64,000 bases of DNA from contig CM030932.1 of NCBI GenBank assembly GCA_018136815.1, forward strand, positions 5,742,407-5,806,406, read 5' to 3'. Numbering within the stretch: position 1 is the stretch's first letter; each line of letters opens with the position of its first letter. Of the stretch, positions 21,724-31,730 are shown in pieces. Both the position numbers and the translations under genes were made by a program. The DNA is from Isochrysis galbana (Eukaryota; Haptophyta; Isochrysidales; Isochrysidaceae). The notes beneath the pieces were generated by a model. It worked only from the letters and a program-made list of their open reading frames with translations. It did not search any database and was not told where the DNA came from.

Positions 21724-22289
21724 TCCTCCGCTGCTCGTCAACCTCCAGCCCTCTCTCGTCCTCCGTCTCCCTCACGATAGTGGCTACTCGGCGCGCATCC
21801 GCACGGGCACGGGCATCCACGACCTCCGACCTCCTCTCGCTAAGTCGCATTAGCTCAAGGCAAGAATTAGCGTTGAGCGCTCGAAATCGAGAGCATTGAA
21901 CGAATGATTCGGGAACGACGAGAGCGACGAAGGAGGTAGCGAACGAACGGCGAGAGAGAACGGAACTCCCGGAGTCGAATCGTCCCCACCACATATGAGC
22001 AGATGGGGGTAACTCCGGATCGATTGGACGACTGAAACGAAAACGCGAACTTCGGGAACGACGGCATCGCAACCTAGGGTAGCATCCCCAGGTTGGAACG
22101 ACAACAAGAAGGCTTTGCTCAGCCGTCCAAGGGACGGCGAGCTCGTAGATCGGAGGGGGGGAACATTAGAGGCACGAAATGAAACGCGAACGGGAGTGAC
22201 AGAAGTATCGAGAAGCGAAAGGGGTGGCGGTCTAGGCCGCCGAGGAATTGAGAAGTCAACGAAGCATATGGCGGCGGCCTCGCCTATTC
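21724..22289 (+). repeat. Continuation of the split element and unassigned repeat-like DNA
   Basis: 21731-21840 matches 53090-53195 (ctccagccctctc... actcggcgcgcatccg). Beyond it, to 22289, the DNA is rich in cgaacgag motifs; I see no gene. Confidence 0.45.
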
Positions 22290-23143
22290 CCTAACGGCGG
22301 TTGCGGCCGAGGACGACGAGACGACGAAGGTAGGCGCGGTGGGCGTCGGGGATCTCCGGCTCGCCCTCGCAAAGGAAGCGGATGAACGGCTGGCAGTAGT
22401 ACGGCGAATGGGCGCCATCGCCTGTCCCATATCGCCAATTATCGGGATGGTCGGGACGAGCCGTATCGTGATCGGGAGGAGCGGGGCGGAAGGCACAATA
22501 GGCACAGCCGGTGGCTGTGGTCCATACACCGCCCTCAGACGTAGGGCGCTGCGTGCGGGGCACCTTCATAGATGCGTCGGTCGGACGGGCCCTGGCGAAT
22601 GAAGCAGCCAGGTCAGCGTGCATATCCTTGCGATCAATAAAGAAATCTTGCTGTTGAGCGTGAACCTTCTAGACGTTTCTATCGAGCAACCCTGAGTAGC
22701 AACCAAGGGAGGAGAGAAAACCAAAAACCAACGGGACCAAGGGCTTTCATGCAACTTGCATCAAGGAGAAGGATAACCAAAAACCAAAGCAGCGAATCTA
22801 GATCAATCTCCAAGGGGAGATGGCAAACCAAGGACCAAGGAGAAAGATTCCCTCACCCAAGCAGCGAACCTAGATCGATCTCCAAGGGGAGATGGCAAAC
22901 CAAACCTGATTGCCCCCAGAAGCAGGTAACGAAACGCGGGGAGATAGCGAATTAAACCTCTTTACGAGGCGCCTGGGAGGAAGAAAGGTGGGGAAACTTC
23001 CCTAAAAGAGAGGGCGCTCCACACCCCTAGATCCTAGGCGTCCACGCGAAGTTTTTGACCGAGAACGAGAACGAGAGAGTTATAACGATAAATACCGAAC
23101 GAAGAGAAGAGAGAAGCTTAACGAGCGTCGATTCGCGAATGCG
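22290..23143 (-). mobile_element. LTR-retroelement fossil: terminal repeat and adjoining remnant
   Basis: The last part (about 22870-23143) matches about 60070-60363 over some 290 bp, including the edge ATGCGACA (TGTCGCAT on the minus strand), as expected of a long terminal repeat. The inner part on the minus strand has a short gag-like frame. The element is incomplete and broken, with only remnants of internal sequence. Its divergence from the other copy suggests it is old. Family is not resolved. Confidence 0.45.
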
Positions 23144-23249
23144 ACATATACCGATAGCCGATAGTTGGCAGTTGGCAGTTGGCCCCAACAGTAGCTTAGC
23201 GGACACCTTTGGCCTCCTAGCACTTTGGAAAGTGAAGTTCTACCGATTC

Positions 23250-23269
23250 TCCATGACCATGACGGACAA
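23250..23269 (+). repeat. Target-site duplication of the intact LINE, left
   Basis: Twenty bases, identical to 29811-29830. The last three (caa) also match the conserved start of LINE 5' ends, so the true duplication is 17-20 bp. Confidence 0.95.
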
Positions 23270-23287
23270 CTATCGTTAAAACGATAG
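23270..23287 (+). promoter_or_regulatory. LINE 5'-terminal hairpin, copy B
   Basis: CTATCGT, loop TAAA, ACGATAG, then gggtcATGG. Compared with copy A at 6377, two adjacent base pairs are both changed with pairing kept. Confidence 0.8.
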
Positions 23288-23291
23288 GGTC

Positions 23292-26200
23292 ATGGAGCGC
23301 GCGCCGCCGCCCGCTCTCGCTGCCGCCGCCCTCGCCATGATGGACGAAGAACTCACGGACACGCCGCTGTCGCCGAAGCGACCGCGCCAGGATGACCCCC
23401 CCAGTCAGGTGGGCACAGGAGCCGGCGGGCCGCGCCCGCGCACCACCAAGAACGACATGTGCAAAGCCGCCATGCTGGCACCAGCCAGCATGCATCACAC
23501 CTCCATCACAACCCACAGCCACACCGACCACAGAACACCAGAGGGACGACTCCACAGGGTAGGCCCCCGGGCCGGGACCCTACACAGCCGCGTTACCGCC
23601 CTCGTGCTCCGGCGCGAGGGGCTGGCCCGGCGCCATACAAGACAGGACCCCACTGGGGAAATGTCGCACCAAAACAGACAATGGAGAGAACAACTTGGGA
23701 CCCCCATCAGGGGAGACAGAGACAGAAATGAGGACTGTCACGGGGAGGCACCCCTCACAGACGCCGAGAATCAGACGGACGACCGCGCCTCGAGCACGGA
23801 GACGACCAGCAAGACACTGGCCCTGGAGACCCAACAAGACCAACACGAACACGAAAATGGGCCAACACAACAAACACCTCACACAAAACTCAAGAGAGAG
23901 AGAGACAGCACGGTAGACGCATTGAGCCAATTGGACCCTAGAGCAACAAGACTAGGCAGAAGACTAACCTCGTCTCCCCCTACGGCCACTCAGGTGGCCC
24001 TCCTTGACGAAGACCTAGAGCCCGAGCTCCAAGAGGAGGCCGAGTTTCCGGACTCCCACAAAATCGTCATCACCTTTACGGCGTACGAGAAGGGCCACAA
24101 GGCCAAGGACGAAGAGACTCTAGGCGCCATTGTTGCACATCTCAACAAACTAGAGGGCGTCGACTTGGAACCTGACTTTTTGTCTAAGAGCGCCTCCGGC
24201 CCATGGGAAATAATGGTCACGGCGGACTGCGCGAATCAGTTTCGCGAGATGTACAAAGACGTAGTCGACTTTCGCAAGGCGGGCATTCCGTGCCCAATAG
24301 CGGTCAAATATCAAACTCTCGACGAAAAACTCAAGGGGCTACCCCGGGCGTCCGACAAAGCGGTAGCCGGAGCCTTCCAAGATGTATCGGCGCACCTAGT
24401 GGTGCGCAACTACAAGTTCGAGCTCAAGAGTATCATTACGATAAGCTCGCTCGCCAAGGCGGTAGAGAATCAAGGCTTCTTCTTTCTCCAAGGCAACCAA
24501 GAAAGGACCAAGATCCTCACTAAAGAAGGGGTCCTAGTAACCCAAGGTAAGAAAGAAGTCTACCACCTTTACGTGACCCCCAAACAGGGCTCGTTCAAAT
24601 CGTTCGACTTTCCGCGCAAGATCCTCCTCAGCGTTAATGGGGCTCCTTACCCCATTGAATACGCGGTCCGGAATTGTCGCGAACTCGGCGGCGACATTAA
24701 GAACCTGTACATCCACGCGGGCCCGAAGGGATGCAAAGGATACAAAAAAGATTACGCCTTGGCCTTCCAACCCCCTCTCCGCGTATGCGTGTGCGCGGAG
24801 GAAAAGGCAGCGCGACTTGAGCGTGAAGAACGAAAGCGCATGGCGCCGCCGAAGAAAACCATCCAAGAGGCCATCAACCCGGGCTCGCTCGAGCTATGCA
24901 AACGTTTCCCCAACGGGAAATGCCCCATGAACATCATGGGCAAGGCGTGCAACCGCTCGCACGATTATCCGGGCGCATGGAAAGATGGCGCGTGCACAAT
25001 CGTGTGCGCGTTTCCGCGCGCGAGCGCCGGACCCCCCGGAAAACAACCGAAGGGAGGAATTTGTGCCCTAGGCGCCGATTGCCGCTATCTTCATAAGTAC
25101 GCGAGCCTAGCCTATTTGATGTGTCGTGGCAACGCACTGATCATATACGCACTCACCTTTAACTCCACCCTTGGATATCCAGGTGAGGGACCGGTCACTA
25201 TCGTGTCCTACAACATCAACGGCGCCGGGCACGGCGCTTTAGGCTCGGCGCTGGCTCAAGCGAGAAAAGCGAGGGTAGACATTCTACTTCTGCAAGAGCT
25301 TCATGCCTATGCAGACGGCAGACATCATCGCGCATGCATGACCGCCAAAGCGTTGGGGTGGCAAATGGTGCACGCACCAGCGAACATCACTGACCCGGCG
25401 AGTGGGGTAGGCATTGCGATACGCGACTCCTCCCCAAGAGTGAAAATGTTACCGGACACGGCGGAAACGCTAGTCGAAGGCAGATGCCTACGAGTTAGAT
25501 GCGTAATAGAATCTAAAGAATTGGAGCTAATATCTATATATCTGAGCGCCACGCCTAACCTAAGAGCCACCCAAATAGAAGCGTTAAGGACTAGCCCCGT
25601 GGGAAGAGAACACGACACCCTTATGGGGGGCGATTTCAACTGTGTAGAAGATGTGGAGAGAGACACAAGAAAGCACGCGAACCGAGAGGAATATGGAAAC
25701 GCTCACGGATCCAAACTGAGAACGGCTATGAACGAAATAGGGTTAATGGACGCATACAATCTAGTGAACGGTAACAACAAAGGGGGCTTCACCCGCCTCT
25801 CGGGGACTATACACACGAGAATAGACAGGATCTACTCTCCCATAGTATGCTCGAACATCAATTGGCAAACAATCGGCCCACACCCGGCACTATTCACGGG
25901 AAAAGGCGCCTCGGACCACCTTCCGGTGATGGGCACCTTCGAAATGGTAGGGTTCAAACCCGGACGCACGTACGACGTGCGAATCGACAACGAGCTCTTA
26001 GGTGCGGAAGACACACGGAGAGTGATAACACACTTGTGGAGAAGCCACATAAAACCCGAGACACCGGACGAAGACGTCGATGACGCGTGGAGTAACGCGA
26101 AAAAGGCGGCGGCAATTTACCTTCTGTGGGCAACAAGACAAAACAGAGAGCAGCAAGAGATAGCGAAAGCCGTCGAAGAGCTCGCACTGATCGGGATAGA

Positions 26201-29200
26201 GCTCAACGACGGCGAACCAAACGCAAGGAAAGTGGATAGGATGCGCGAACTCAACAAAAAGATAGACACGATTCGCAAGAAGTCCAGACCGACGACCAAA
26301 GAAAGCTTCGACTCCCTCAAGCACGAGGAGAGAATGACGAAAGAATTCTTTCACAGGTTTCAATCACGCGCCTCTAACAGCGCAATTCCGGAACTATTCG
26401 TCACGGGCGACTGGAACGCCCCGGGGAACGACACGAGGAACACGACCGCGGATGATACGGAAATACGAAACGAACTTCGCAAGTATTACGTATGGTTATA
26501 TCAGGAACGACGTAGCACCAGAGACCGCGAACTCGAAGAAACGTTAGAAACGCGCCCAATGAACAACCATGACAGCGATGCCATAGAAGGGAAAATAACG
26601 ATGGAAGAACTAACCGACGCCGTCACCCAAATAGGAAGCGGCAAAAGCGCGGGACCGGACGCGCTTCCGGCGGAGTTCTACAAAAGCTTCATCGACCTAG
26701 TGAAGCATGACTTTCTTAGGATGCTAAACCTAGCTCTAGAGCAGGGACAACTAAACATATCAATGAGGGAAGGCGATATAATCCTTCTATATAAAAAAGG
26801 TGACACGCGAGACCCTAGGAACTACAGACCCATCACGCTACTGCAAAGCGATTACAAAATATTAGCTAAGGTGCTCACGAATAGACTAAAAAAAGTAATC
26901 GGGAACATAATCTCGAAAGACCAGCTCGGCTTCGTCCCAAAACGGTTAATCGGCGAAGCCACCCATCTGTTGCAACTGACGAACGCGTACCTAGACGAAA
27001 CGGGGGAGCCAGGACTCCTCCTAGCGCTCGATTGGGAAAAGGCTTTCGACAGGGTCAATTGGGAGTTTTACCACTTGGTCCTCGAAAAGCTAAAATTCGG
27101 AGAGAACTTCAAAAGGTATGCGAAGGCTCTCACGAATTCCGAGGCAAAACCAATTCGCTACATAAAGGCGAACGGGGGAAGAAGCTTCCCTTTCAACATA
27201 GCGAGCGGCGTCCCACAAGGATGCCCGCTCTCCCCACTGGCCTTCCTCTTGACGGCAGAAGCCCTCACCAGAGCGATAAACGAAGACGAAGACATCGAGG
27301 GCATCATAGTGAACGGAGCCGAACTAAAGATAAGCCAATTCGCGGACGATACACAACTCTTAGCGGCAGACTACGGTAGCCTGGCGCGATCCCTCGGCTG
27401 GGTAAAAAGATACGCGGCGGCCTCGTGTGGCAAACCCAACGATCAAAAGTTCGAGGGACTAAGGATGGGCTCCCTGAGAAGGAAGCGCCCACCCGCGAGA
27501 TTCCAAAGGTACAAGTGGCTGAAAGGAAACGAGTATGCGACCATATTGGGGGTTTCACTAGGTGGGCCCCGGGCCATCAAAGAGTTCTGGCGCAAACTAG
27601 CCGACAAGATAGAGAGGAAAACCACTATATACGCGCCGCTAACCAATAATCTATCTATACATGGGAAAACGAAGGTGGCTAACTTCCTAGTATATTCTAT
27701 ACCTAGATACTGGCTGCAGACACTCGCAGCCCCTAGATCATTCCACACGGCGGTTAAAAGAGCCGTAGAAAGAATCATGTGGACAAACGCACGCACCGGC
27801 CGGAAGCTACAATGGATAAAGCACCCTGAGATCCCGACGAAAAACACTTCGGAGAAAGGGCCACATCTAGGGCTAGGACTGCTCGACTGGGGCAACCATG
27901 TCAAAGCTTTACAAGCCAAATGGATCCTAAACTATCTTGACGCACGCCAAGCACAATGGAAACAAGTGCTTGACGCGTGGTTCTGCCGCACGAACCTAGG
28001 AAGAGCAGCGGTTCTCTCGACGGTCCCCACGAACAAACTCACCGATGGAATAGCGGGCACGAGTAAACTTCCCGCGTTTTGGAAACAGGCGCTAAACAAC
28101 ATTCGCGAACTTAAACTCACATCACTGAAAGTAAGTAGAGAAGGAGCTCTCTCGCAACCCATGTGGGGTAGCCCAACGCACCCGGGACCTAAAATAAACC
28201 CCATATGGATAAAATTATGGAACAAGCTTGAATGTAATACCACACATAACGTATTCAAAGACCACGCGGCGAACACGCCCTATAGCAGTGTTGAATGCGC
28301 GCAATACCTCAGGAACAATGACACGTATATACACTTCCAAGGTGAATATATCCCGAGAGACAAATTCTTGGAAACATGGGATACGATAGTCAAACACGCC
28401 AAGGAGACACTGGCAGCGGTAGATAAGACGGCCGAACTAGAATGCGCACCACCGGGACGAGAAGAGGCCGACAATGAACACATCTCGGAAGAACCGACGC
28501 CCGAACTGCGGATAACGGTAGACGGGGAATACTATGTGAACATCAAGGAGAGATGGCACGAGGCGGAACTCTCATACCTAGGCACGCCCATAATCGGAAA
28601 AAGACTACCCGCCGCGCCCTCGAACCTAGACCCATCCCCACCGGCGCAATGGGGGGGAGGATACAAAACCAACAAGAGACTAGAATACCCGCTGGCGGAC
28701 GAATATACATTAGACGGCAAGACGCCGCTGGACGGCACCGGGGTAGAACATCTAACCGAGGCATTTCAGCGTAAAGACCGCAAACGCAAACGCCTCACGG
28801 GGCCGGCCAAATGGGAGGAAAAACTCCAAATACCAGGGGACACATGGGCGCACCTGGCGCGACTATACACCACGCCAATGGTAACGGCGAGGGACATGCA
28901 CCTACATTTCAAACATATCACACACAGGCGAGTGGGCACGTACAACCGCTTTCCAGACAGAACCAGCACGTGCCGCATTTGTGGGGAAACGGATGAATCC
29001 TCGATACACCTAGGCGAATGCCCCGGGATAACTAACATCCTAGGCGAACTGAATAAAATTGCACGGTTCACACCAGGATTAGAAAGGAGCAGGGAAGAAA
29101 CAATTGTAGACAACCTATTCATATACCCAAAAGGAGACGCCCCAAAAGCGATATACGTACTATACCTATTAGCGTGGAGATATATACTCACGGACTTCTA

Positions 29201-29504
29201 TAGGATACATTACGACGGCATCAAATTCTCGGAAGAATCCATACTAATAAGAATAATAGAGAGATACACCATACTAAGTAAAGCACTCCTCTTCGCACAA
29301 GAAACCGACTCGGCGAGAACCGCCCAAGCGGGCATGGGAAGACAGCCTAAAAAAAGGATAGACATGAATGACTTGAGACCCGTTTTCAACAGGAACGACA
29401 AAGGCGGTCTTAAGCCCAGCGCGGAGCTAGTGGAACTAGCCTCCAAGCTGGGGATCGCACACGCTGTCGAGGGGACCATAGTCCAAGGGAACAAAGGAAA
29501 TTGA
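23292..29504 (+). CDS. LINE polyprotein: ORF1-like region, CCCH fingers, endonuclease, RT, zinc knuckle
   Basis: 2,070 residues. Residues 1-250 are low complexity (MERAPPPALAAAALAMMDEEL). About 250-530 is an ORF1-like domain shared with all local families (EGVDLEPDFLSKSASGPWEI). Two CCCH-type zinc motifs follow, CKRFPNGKCPMNIMGKACNRSH (C-x7-C-x8-C-x3-H, about 535) and one ending CALGADCRYLH. AP-like endonuclease about 635-885: VTIVSYNINGAGHG, LLQELHAY, GGDFNCVED, RIDRIY, SDHLPV. Reverse transcriptase about 1100-1400: SGKSAGPDALPAEFY, NYRPITLLQ, LALDWEKAFDRVNWEF, GVPQGCPLSPL, FADDTQLL. The long C-terminus has KALQAKWILNYLDARQAQWK and a knuckle CRICGETDESSIHLGEC (C-x2-C-x8-H-x3-C). No RNase H is seen. 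ORF1 and ORF2 functions in one frame is the main oddity. Clade looks L1/Tx1-like by layout; this is inference. Confidence 0.95.
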   Translation: MERAPPPALAAAALAMMDEELTDTPLSPKRPRQDDPPSQVGTGAGGPRPRTTKNDMCKAAMLAPASMHHTSITTHSHTDHRTPEGRLHRVGPRAGTLHSRVTALVLRREGLARRHTRQDPTGEMSHQNRQWREQLGTPIRGDRDRNEDCHGEAPLTDAENQTDDRASSTETTSKTLALETQQDQHEHENGPTQQTPHTKLKRERDSTVDALSQLDPRATRLGRRLTSSPPTATQVALLDEDLEPELQEEAEFPDSHKIVITFTAYEKGHKAKDEETLGAIVAHLNKLEGVDLEPDFLSKSASGPWEIMVTADCANQFREMYKDVVDFRKAGIPCPIAVKYQTLDEKLKGLPRASDKAVAGAFQDVSAHLVVRNYKFELKSIITISSLAKAVENQGFFFLQGNQERTKILTKEGVLVTQGKKEVYHLYVTPKQGSFKSFDFPRKILLSVNGAPYPIEYAVRNCRELGGDIKNLYIHAGPKGCKGYKKDYALAFQPPLRVCVCAEEKAARLEREERKRMAPPKKTIQEAINPGSLELCKRFPNGKCPMNIMGKACNRSHDYPGAWKDGACTIVCAFPRASAGPPGKQPKGGICALGADCRYLHKYASLAYLMCRGNALIIYALTFNSTLGYPGEGPVTIVSYNINGAGHGALGSALAQARKARVDILLLQELHAYADGRHHRACMTAKALGWQMVHAPANITDPASGVGIAIRDSSPRVKMLPDTAETLVEGRCLRVRCVIESKELELISIYLSATPNLRATQIEALRTSPVGREHDTLMGGDFNCVEDVERDTRKHANREEYGNAHGSKLRTAMNEIGLMDAYNLVNGNNKGGFTRLSGTIHTRIDRIYSPIVCSNINWQTIGPHPALFTGKGASDHLPVMGTFEMVGFKPGRTYDVRIDNELLGAEDTRRVITHLWRSHIKPETPDEDVDDAWSNAKKAAAIYLLWATRQNREQQEIAKAVEELALIGIELNDGEPNARKVDRMRELNKKIDTIRKKSRPTTKESFDSLKHEERMTKEFFHRFQSRASNSAIPELFVTGDWNAPGNDTRNTTADDTEIRNELRKYYVWLYQERRSTRDRELEETLETRPMNNHDSDAIEGKITMEELTDAVTQIGSGKSAGPDALPAEFYKSFIDLVKHDFLRMLNLALEQGQLNISMREGDIILLYKKGDTRDPRNYRPITLLQSDYKILAKVLTNRLKKVIGNIISKDQLGFVPKRLIGEATHLLQLTNAYLDETGEPGLLLALDWEKAFDRVNWEFYHLVLEKLKFGENFKRYAKALTNSEAKPIRYIKANGGRSFPFNIASGVPQGCPLSPLAFLLTAEALTRAINEDEDIEGIIVNGAELKISQFADDTQLLAADYGSLARSLGWVKRYAAASCGKPNDQKFEGLRMGSLRRKRPPARFQRYKWLKGNEYATILGVSLGGPRAIKEFWRKLADKIERKTTIYAPLTNNLSIHGKTKVANFLVYSIPRYWLQTLAAPRSFHTAVKRAVERIMWTNARTGRKLQWIKHPEIPTKNTSEKGPHLGLGLLDWGNHVKALQAKWILNYLDARQAQWKQVLDAWFCRTNLGRAAVLSTVPTNKLTDGIAGTSKLPAFWKQALNNIRELKLTSLKVSREGALSQPMWGSPTHPGPKINPIWIKLWNKLECNTTHNVFKDHAANTPYSSVECAQYLRNNDTYIHFQGEYIPRDKFLETWDTIVKHAKETLAAVDKTAELECAPPGREEADNEHISEEPTPELRITVDGEYYVNIKERWHEAELSYLGTPIIGKRLPAAPSNLDPSPPAQWGGGYKTNKRLEYPLADEYTLDGKTPLDGTGVEHLTEAFQRKDRKRKRLTGPAKWEEKLQIPGDTWAHLARLYTTPMVTARDMHLHFKHITHRRVGTYNRFPDRTSTCRICGETDESSIHLGECPGITNILGELNKIARFTPGLERSREETIVDNLFIYPKGDAPKAIYVLYLLAWRYILTDFYRIHYDGIKFSEESILIRIIERYTILSKALLFAQETDSARTAQAGMGRQPKKRIDMNDLRPVFNRNDKGGLKPSAELVELASKLGIAHAVEGTIVQGNKGN

Positions 29505-29790
29505 AACATGGATACACCTACCTAAGCCGCTGGTAGAGACAATGGAACCTGGATATAAACCAAACAAACAAAAAGCGACCAGACGGACACATTCGACAAC
29601 AAAGACAATTCCAGAAGGCCTGCCCGGACCCCACACTCTAAACCAGGCCTCAGGTAGCGCACCGAGGCCGGACCCCGGAAACCGAAGAAAAAGGAAAGAA
29701 GGGGGGCAGGGGAAGAGGTGGAGGGAGGGATGATAAGGGCGGTGTAGATAGCGAAGGGAAATCCCATAACTAGTAGGTGTGTAGCCCTGA

Positions 29791-29810
29791 ATCTTCAGAA
29801 GTTTTTTTTT
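29791..29810 (+). terminator. LINE 3' terminus: short palindrome and T-run
   Basis: ctgaatcttcag (5-bp arms around a 2-nt centre) then aag and T9, ending at the target duplication. In the other copies the primary sequence gaatcttcaga is kept but the outer pairs are not, so the palindrome itself is not well supported. The sense-strand T-run is shared by every LINE 3' end in the window. Confidence 0.6.
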
Positions 29811-29830
29811 TCCATGACCATGACGGACAA
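29811..29830 (+). repeat. Target-site duplication of the intact LINE, right
   Basis: Identical to 23250-23269. It contains two ATG triplets in the same frame as the short frame at 29814-30022. Confidence 0.95.
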
Positions 29831-29930
29831 GATGTTACTGACCGAGGATGCGGAGGCGATAGTTGCAAAAAGCCGCGCTCAAGAAGAAGTGAACCCTCAA
29901 CATCAACATCCTCCATTTTGGGGAACAGGG
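29814..29930 (+). CDS. Possible first exon of an unknown host gene
   Basis: The frame starts MTMTDKMLLTEDAEAIVAKSRAQEEVNPQHQHPPFWG and then runs into a G-run. Codon content up to FWG looks gene-like, after that it does not. No downstream exon could be joined. The start codons lie in the LINE target duplication, so the LINE would separate this exon from its former promoter. Weak; 30030-30360 shows no other gene. Confidence 0.25.
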
Positions 29931-30369
29931 GGGGGGGTAAAAATGAGGAGGGCAGGGAGGATGAGGGTGTGTGTGTGTGCTCTGCAAGTAGAAGTTATAC
30001 CCTCTTTATGGGGGTATTTATAAAAAACAACTAAACCTGAGGTCGCAGCCTCTCACCTTCACCTTCTCCCCAGTATTAGCAGTACTACGCATTAGCGTTA
30101 CATCCACATCCGTCTCTTTTCATTGATTTTTGTGTCGTCCTTGTTTGTGGCTCGCCGTTTCTGATTTTCCTCACTACGTAGAATACCCACTACAAGAATA
30201 CCCATTGAAATTCTTCAAAGGTGTGTGTAGAGAAGCCCAGTTGAGCATGGAGGAAAAATAAACGATGCACGAGGTGTTCAGTCGGGCGAAAGAGGGAGTA
30301 GCGATCAAGCAAGGACGACGTGCCCTACCCTACCACAAGGCGACGCACATTCTTGAGCATGGGCCGGTC

Positions 30370-31488
30370 TTAGTCGAGGTCGTCGAGCTCACCCGGCTCG
30401 TCCTTGGCTGCCCTTGCGAGTTCCAGCATCTCCTTCAGCTCACGGTCGGATATCTTGCTCATGCCATCCTTGGGAACACCTCCGGCTGCAGGTGTGCTAG
30501 TCGGCACCACAGCAGAGCCCACCGCGGCCGCATCAGCGTAGTACCCTAGCCCATGCGCGCCTAACTTGAAGACGCATCCTGGGCGGCGCCCACTAAAGGC
30601 GGAGGCTGCCTCGAAGTGGCTGTCCGCAATCTTGAGATCCGCGATGGGCGGAGCGGCATCAGGAGTTGACTGCTCCTCCTCCTCATCCCACATGCTTCCT
30701 GCCGCCGCAGAGGCTTGCGTGGCGCCAGCTTTATCTGCCCCCGCCGCAGCACCTCCAGCCTCTGCCTCCGCAGTCGTGCGCTCGACAAAGGCCTTGGCAT
30801 GCACAATCCACTCAGGCTCGGGCAAGGTCGGCGGCATCTCGCCAGATGCCCGCGCCTCGCGGACATCCTTGAAGTACTTCAGCACGTGGCGCAGCACCGG
30901 GTCACGGTCGTTGCGCCCGTTTGCCAGATCGAATGGCGTCGCGCCTGGCTCCGCCTTCCCGGGTATCAGCGGCTCGCGTTCCTCCTGCCGTACCTCGTCA
31001 GACGCCCCAGCCGCAACCAAAGCATTGATGGCATCTAGACGGTGAGCGACAGTTGCCCAGTGCAATGCCGTCTTTCCATCCCTCGATCGAGCGTCGATTG
31101 CGGCCCCTTTCTCGAGCAGGAGTTCGATGGCAGCCGCGGAGCCGCCCGTCGCGGCAAACATGAGCGGCGTGCGCCCGTGCTCCTCGGTAGCCTCGATTAC
31201 CTCCGGTTGACGCTTGAGCAGCAGCTCGATGCACTTGCAGTGGCCACGCATGGCGGCGAGATGGATCGGACGCAACTTCGTCTTGTCGGGCGTGAGTGCA
31301 TCATCATCAAGCTCCTCGAGCTGCTCGAGCTTGCCCGAGAAGGCGGCGTACATGCCGGCTGTCCAGCCGCACCCAGAGCCAGGTGTGCGCACTGGCGCAT
31401 CTTGCTGCACCGCAGCGGCCAGCTCGCCGCCGACTGGCCGCGGCGGCGCGACGAAGTCGGGCACGACGGTGCCCACATCGGAAGCCAT
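30370..31488 (-). CDS. Ankyrin-repeat protein, 372 residues
   Basis: The start is the ATG at 31488 (MASDVGTVVPDF); the frame is open upstream only through simple proline/serine-rich sequence without better support. Ankyrin repeats lie at about residues 45-170: CGWTAGMYAAFSGKLEQLEEL, LRPIHLAAMRGHCKCIELLLKR, GRTPLMFAATGGSAAAIELLLEKGA, GKTALHWATVAHRLDAINALVAAGA, and a degenerate one (GATPFDLANGRNDRDPVLRHVLKYF). After an alanine-rich linker a short conserved-looking segment reads RRPGCVFKLGAHGLGYYADA, and the end is charged (SDRELKEMLELARAAKDEPGELDDLD). Ankyrin repeats bind partner proteins; the partner and pathway are unknown. Confidence 0.8.
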   Translation of the reverse strand: MASDVGTVVPDFVAPPRPVGGELAAAVQQDAPVRTPGSGCGWTAGMYAAFSGKLEQLEELDDDALTPDKTKLRPIHLAAMRGHCKCIELLLKRQPEVIEATEEHGRTPLMFAATGGSAAAIELLLEKGAAIDARSRDGKTALHWATVAHRLDAINALVAAGASDEVRQEEREPLIPGKAEPGATPFDLANGRNDRDPVLRHVLKYFKDVREARASGEMPPTLPEPEWIVHAKAFVERTTAEAEAGGAAAGADKAGATQASAAAGSMWDEEEEQSTPDAAPPIADLKIADSHFEAASAFSGRRPGCVFKLGAHGLGYYADAAAVGSAVVPTSTPAAGGVPKDGMSKISDRELKEMLELARAAKDEPGELDDLD

Positions 31489-31730
31489 GTGCGCGGGGGA
31501 AAGGCGCAGCGCCAGGACCGAGAGAGGGCGTAGAGAGCGAGGGGGGGAAGTGGGGTGTGAGAGAGAGGGAGCGGGAGCGACGCCGCCGACCGAGGCGCGG
31601 AGTGGAGGGGCGGAGGGAGGCGTCAACGGCAGGGAGGGGGGGGGGGCGGGGGGGGGGGGGGGCAAGCTTTTTTACTCTGATGTTTCGGATCACGCCAACC
31701 GTCGGGAACGAACTTCGCCGTGTGCTGTAC

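Larger units (their letters stand above)
23267..29810 (+). mobile_element. Full-length, apparently intact LINE (family 1)
   Basis: About 6.54 kb from the 5' hairpin (23270-23287) to the T-tail (29802-29810), flanked by identical 20-bp duplications. The 5' leader is about 25 nt. The 3' UTR is about 300 nt and ends tagccctgaatcttcagaag then T9. One uninterrupted 2,070-codon frame and perfect flanking repeats indicate recent insertion and possible activity. The element landed between a broken LTR element (left) and a possible host exon starting at 29815. Confidence 0.95.

Noticed and set aside
23267-23360. HDV-like ribozyme at the LINE 5' end
   Set aside because: I cannot draw the nested double pseudoknot from the 5' nucleotides; only the simple hairpin is supported.
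29791-29802. A conserved 3' terminal hairpin in family 1 LINEs
   Set aside because: Only the intact copy has a full palindrome; other copies change one arm without compensation, so only the primary sequence and the T-run are conserved.
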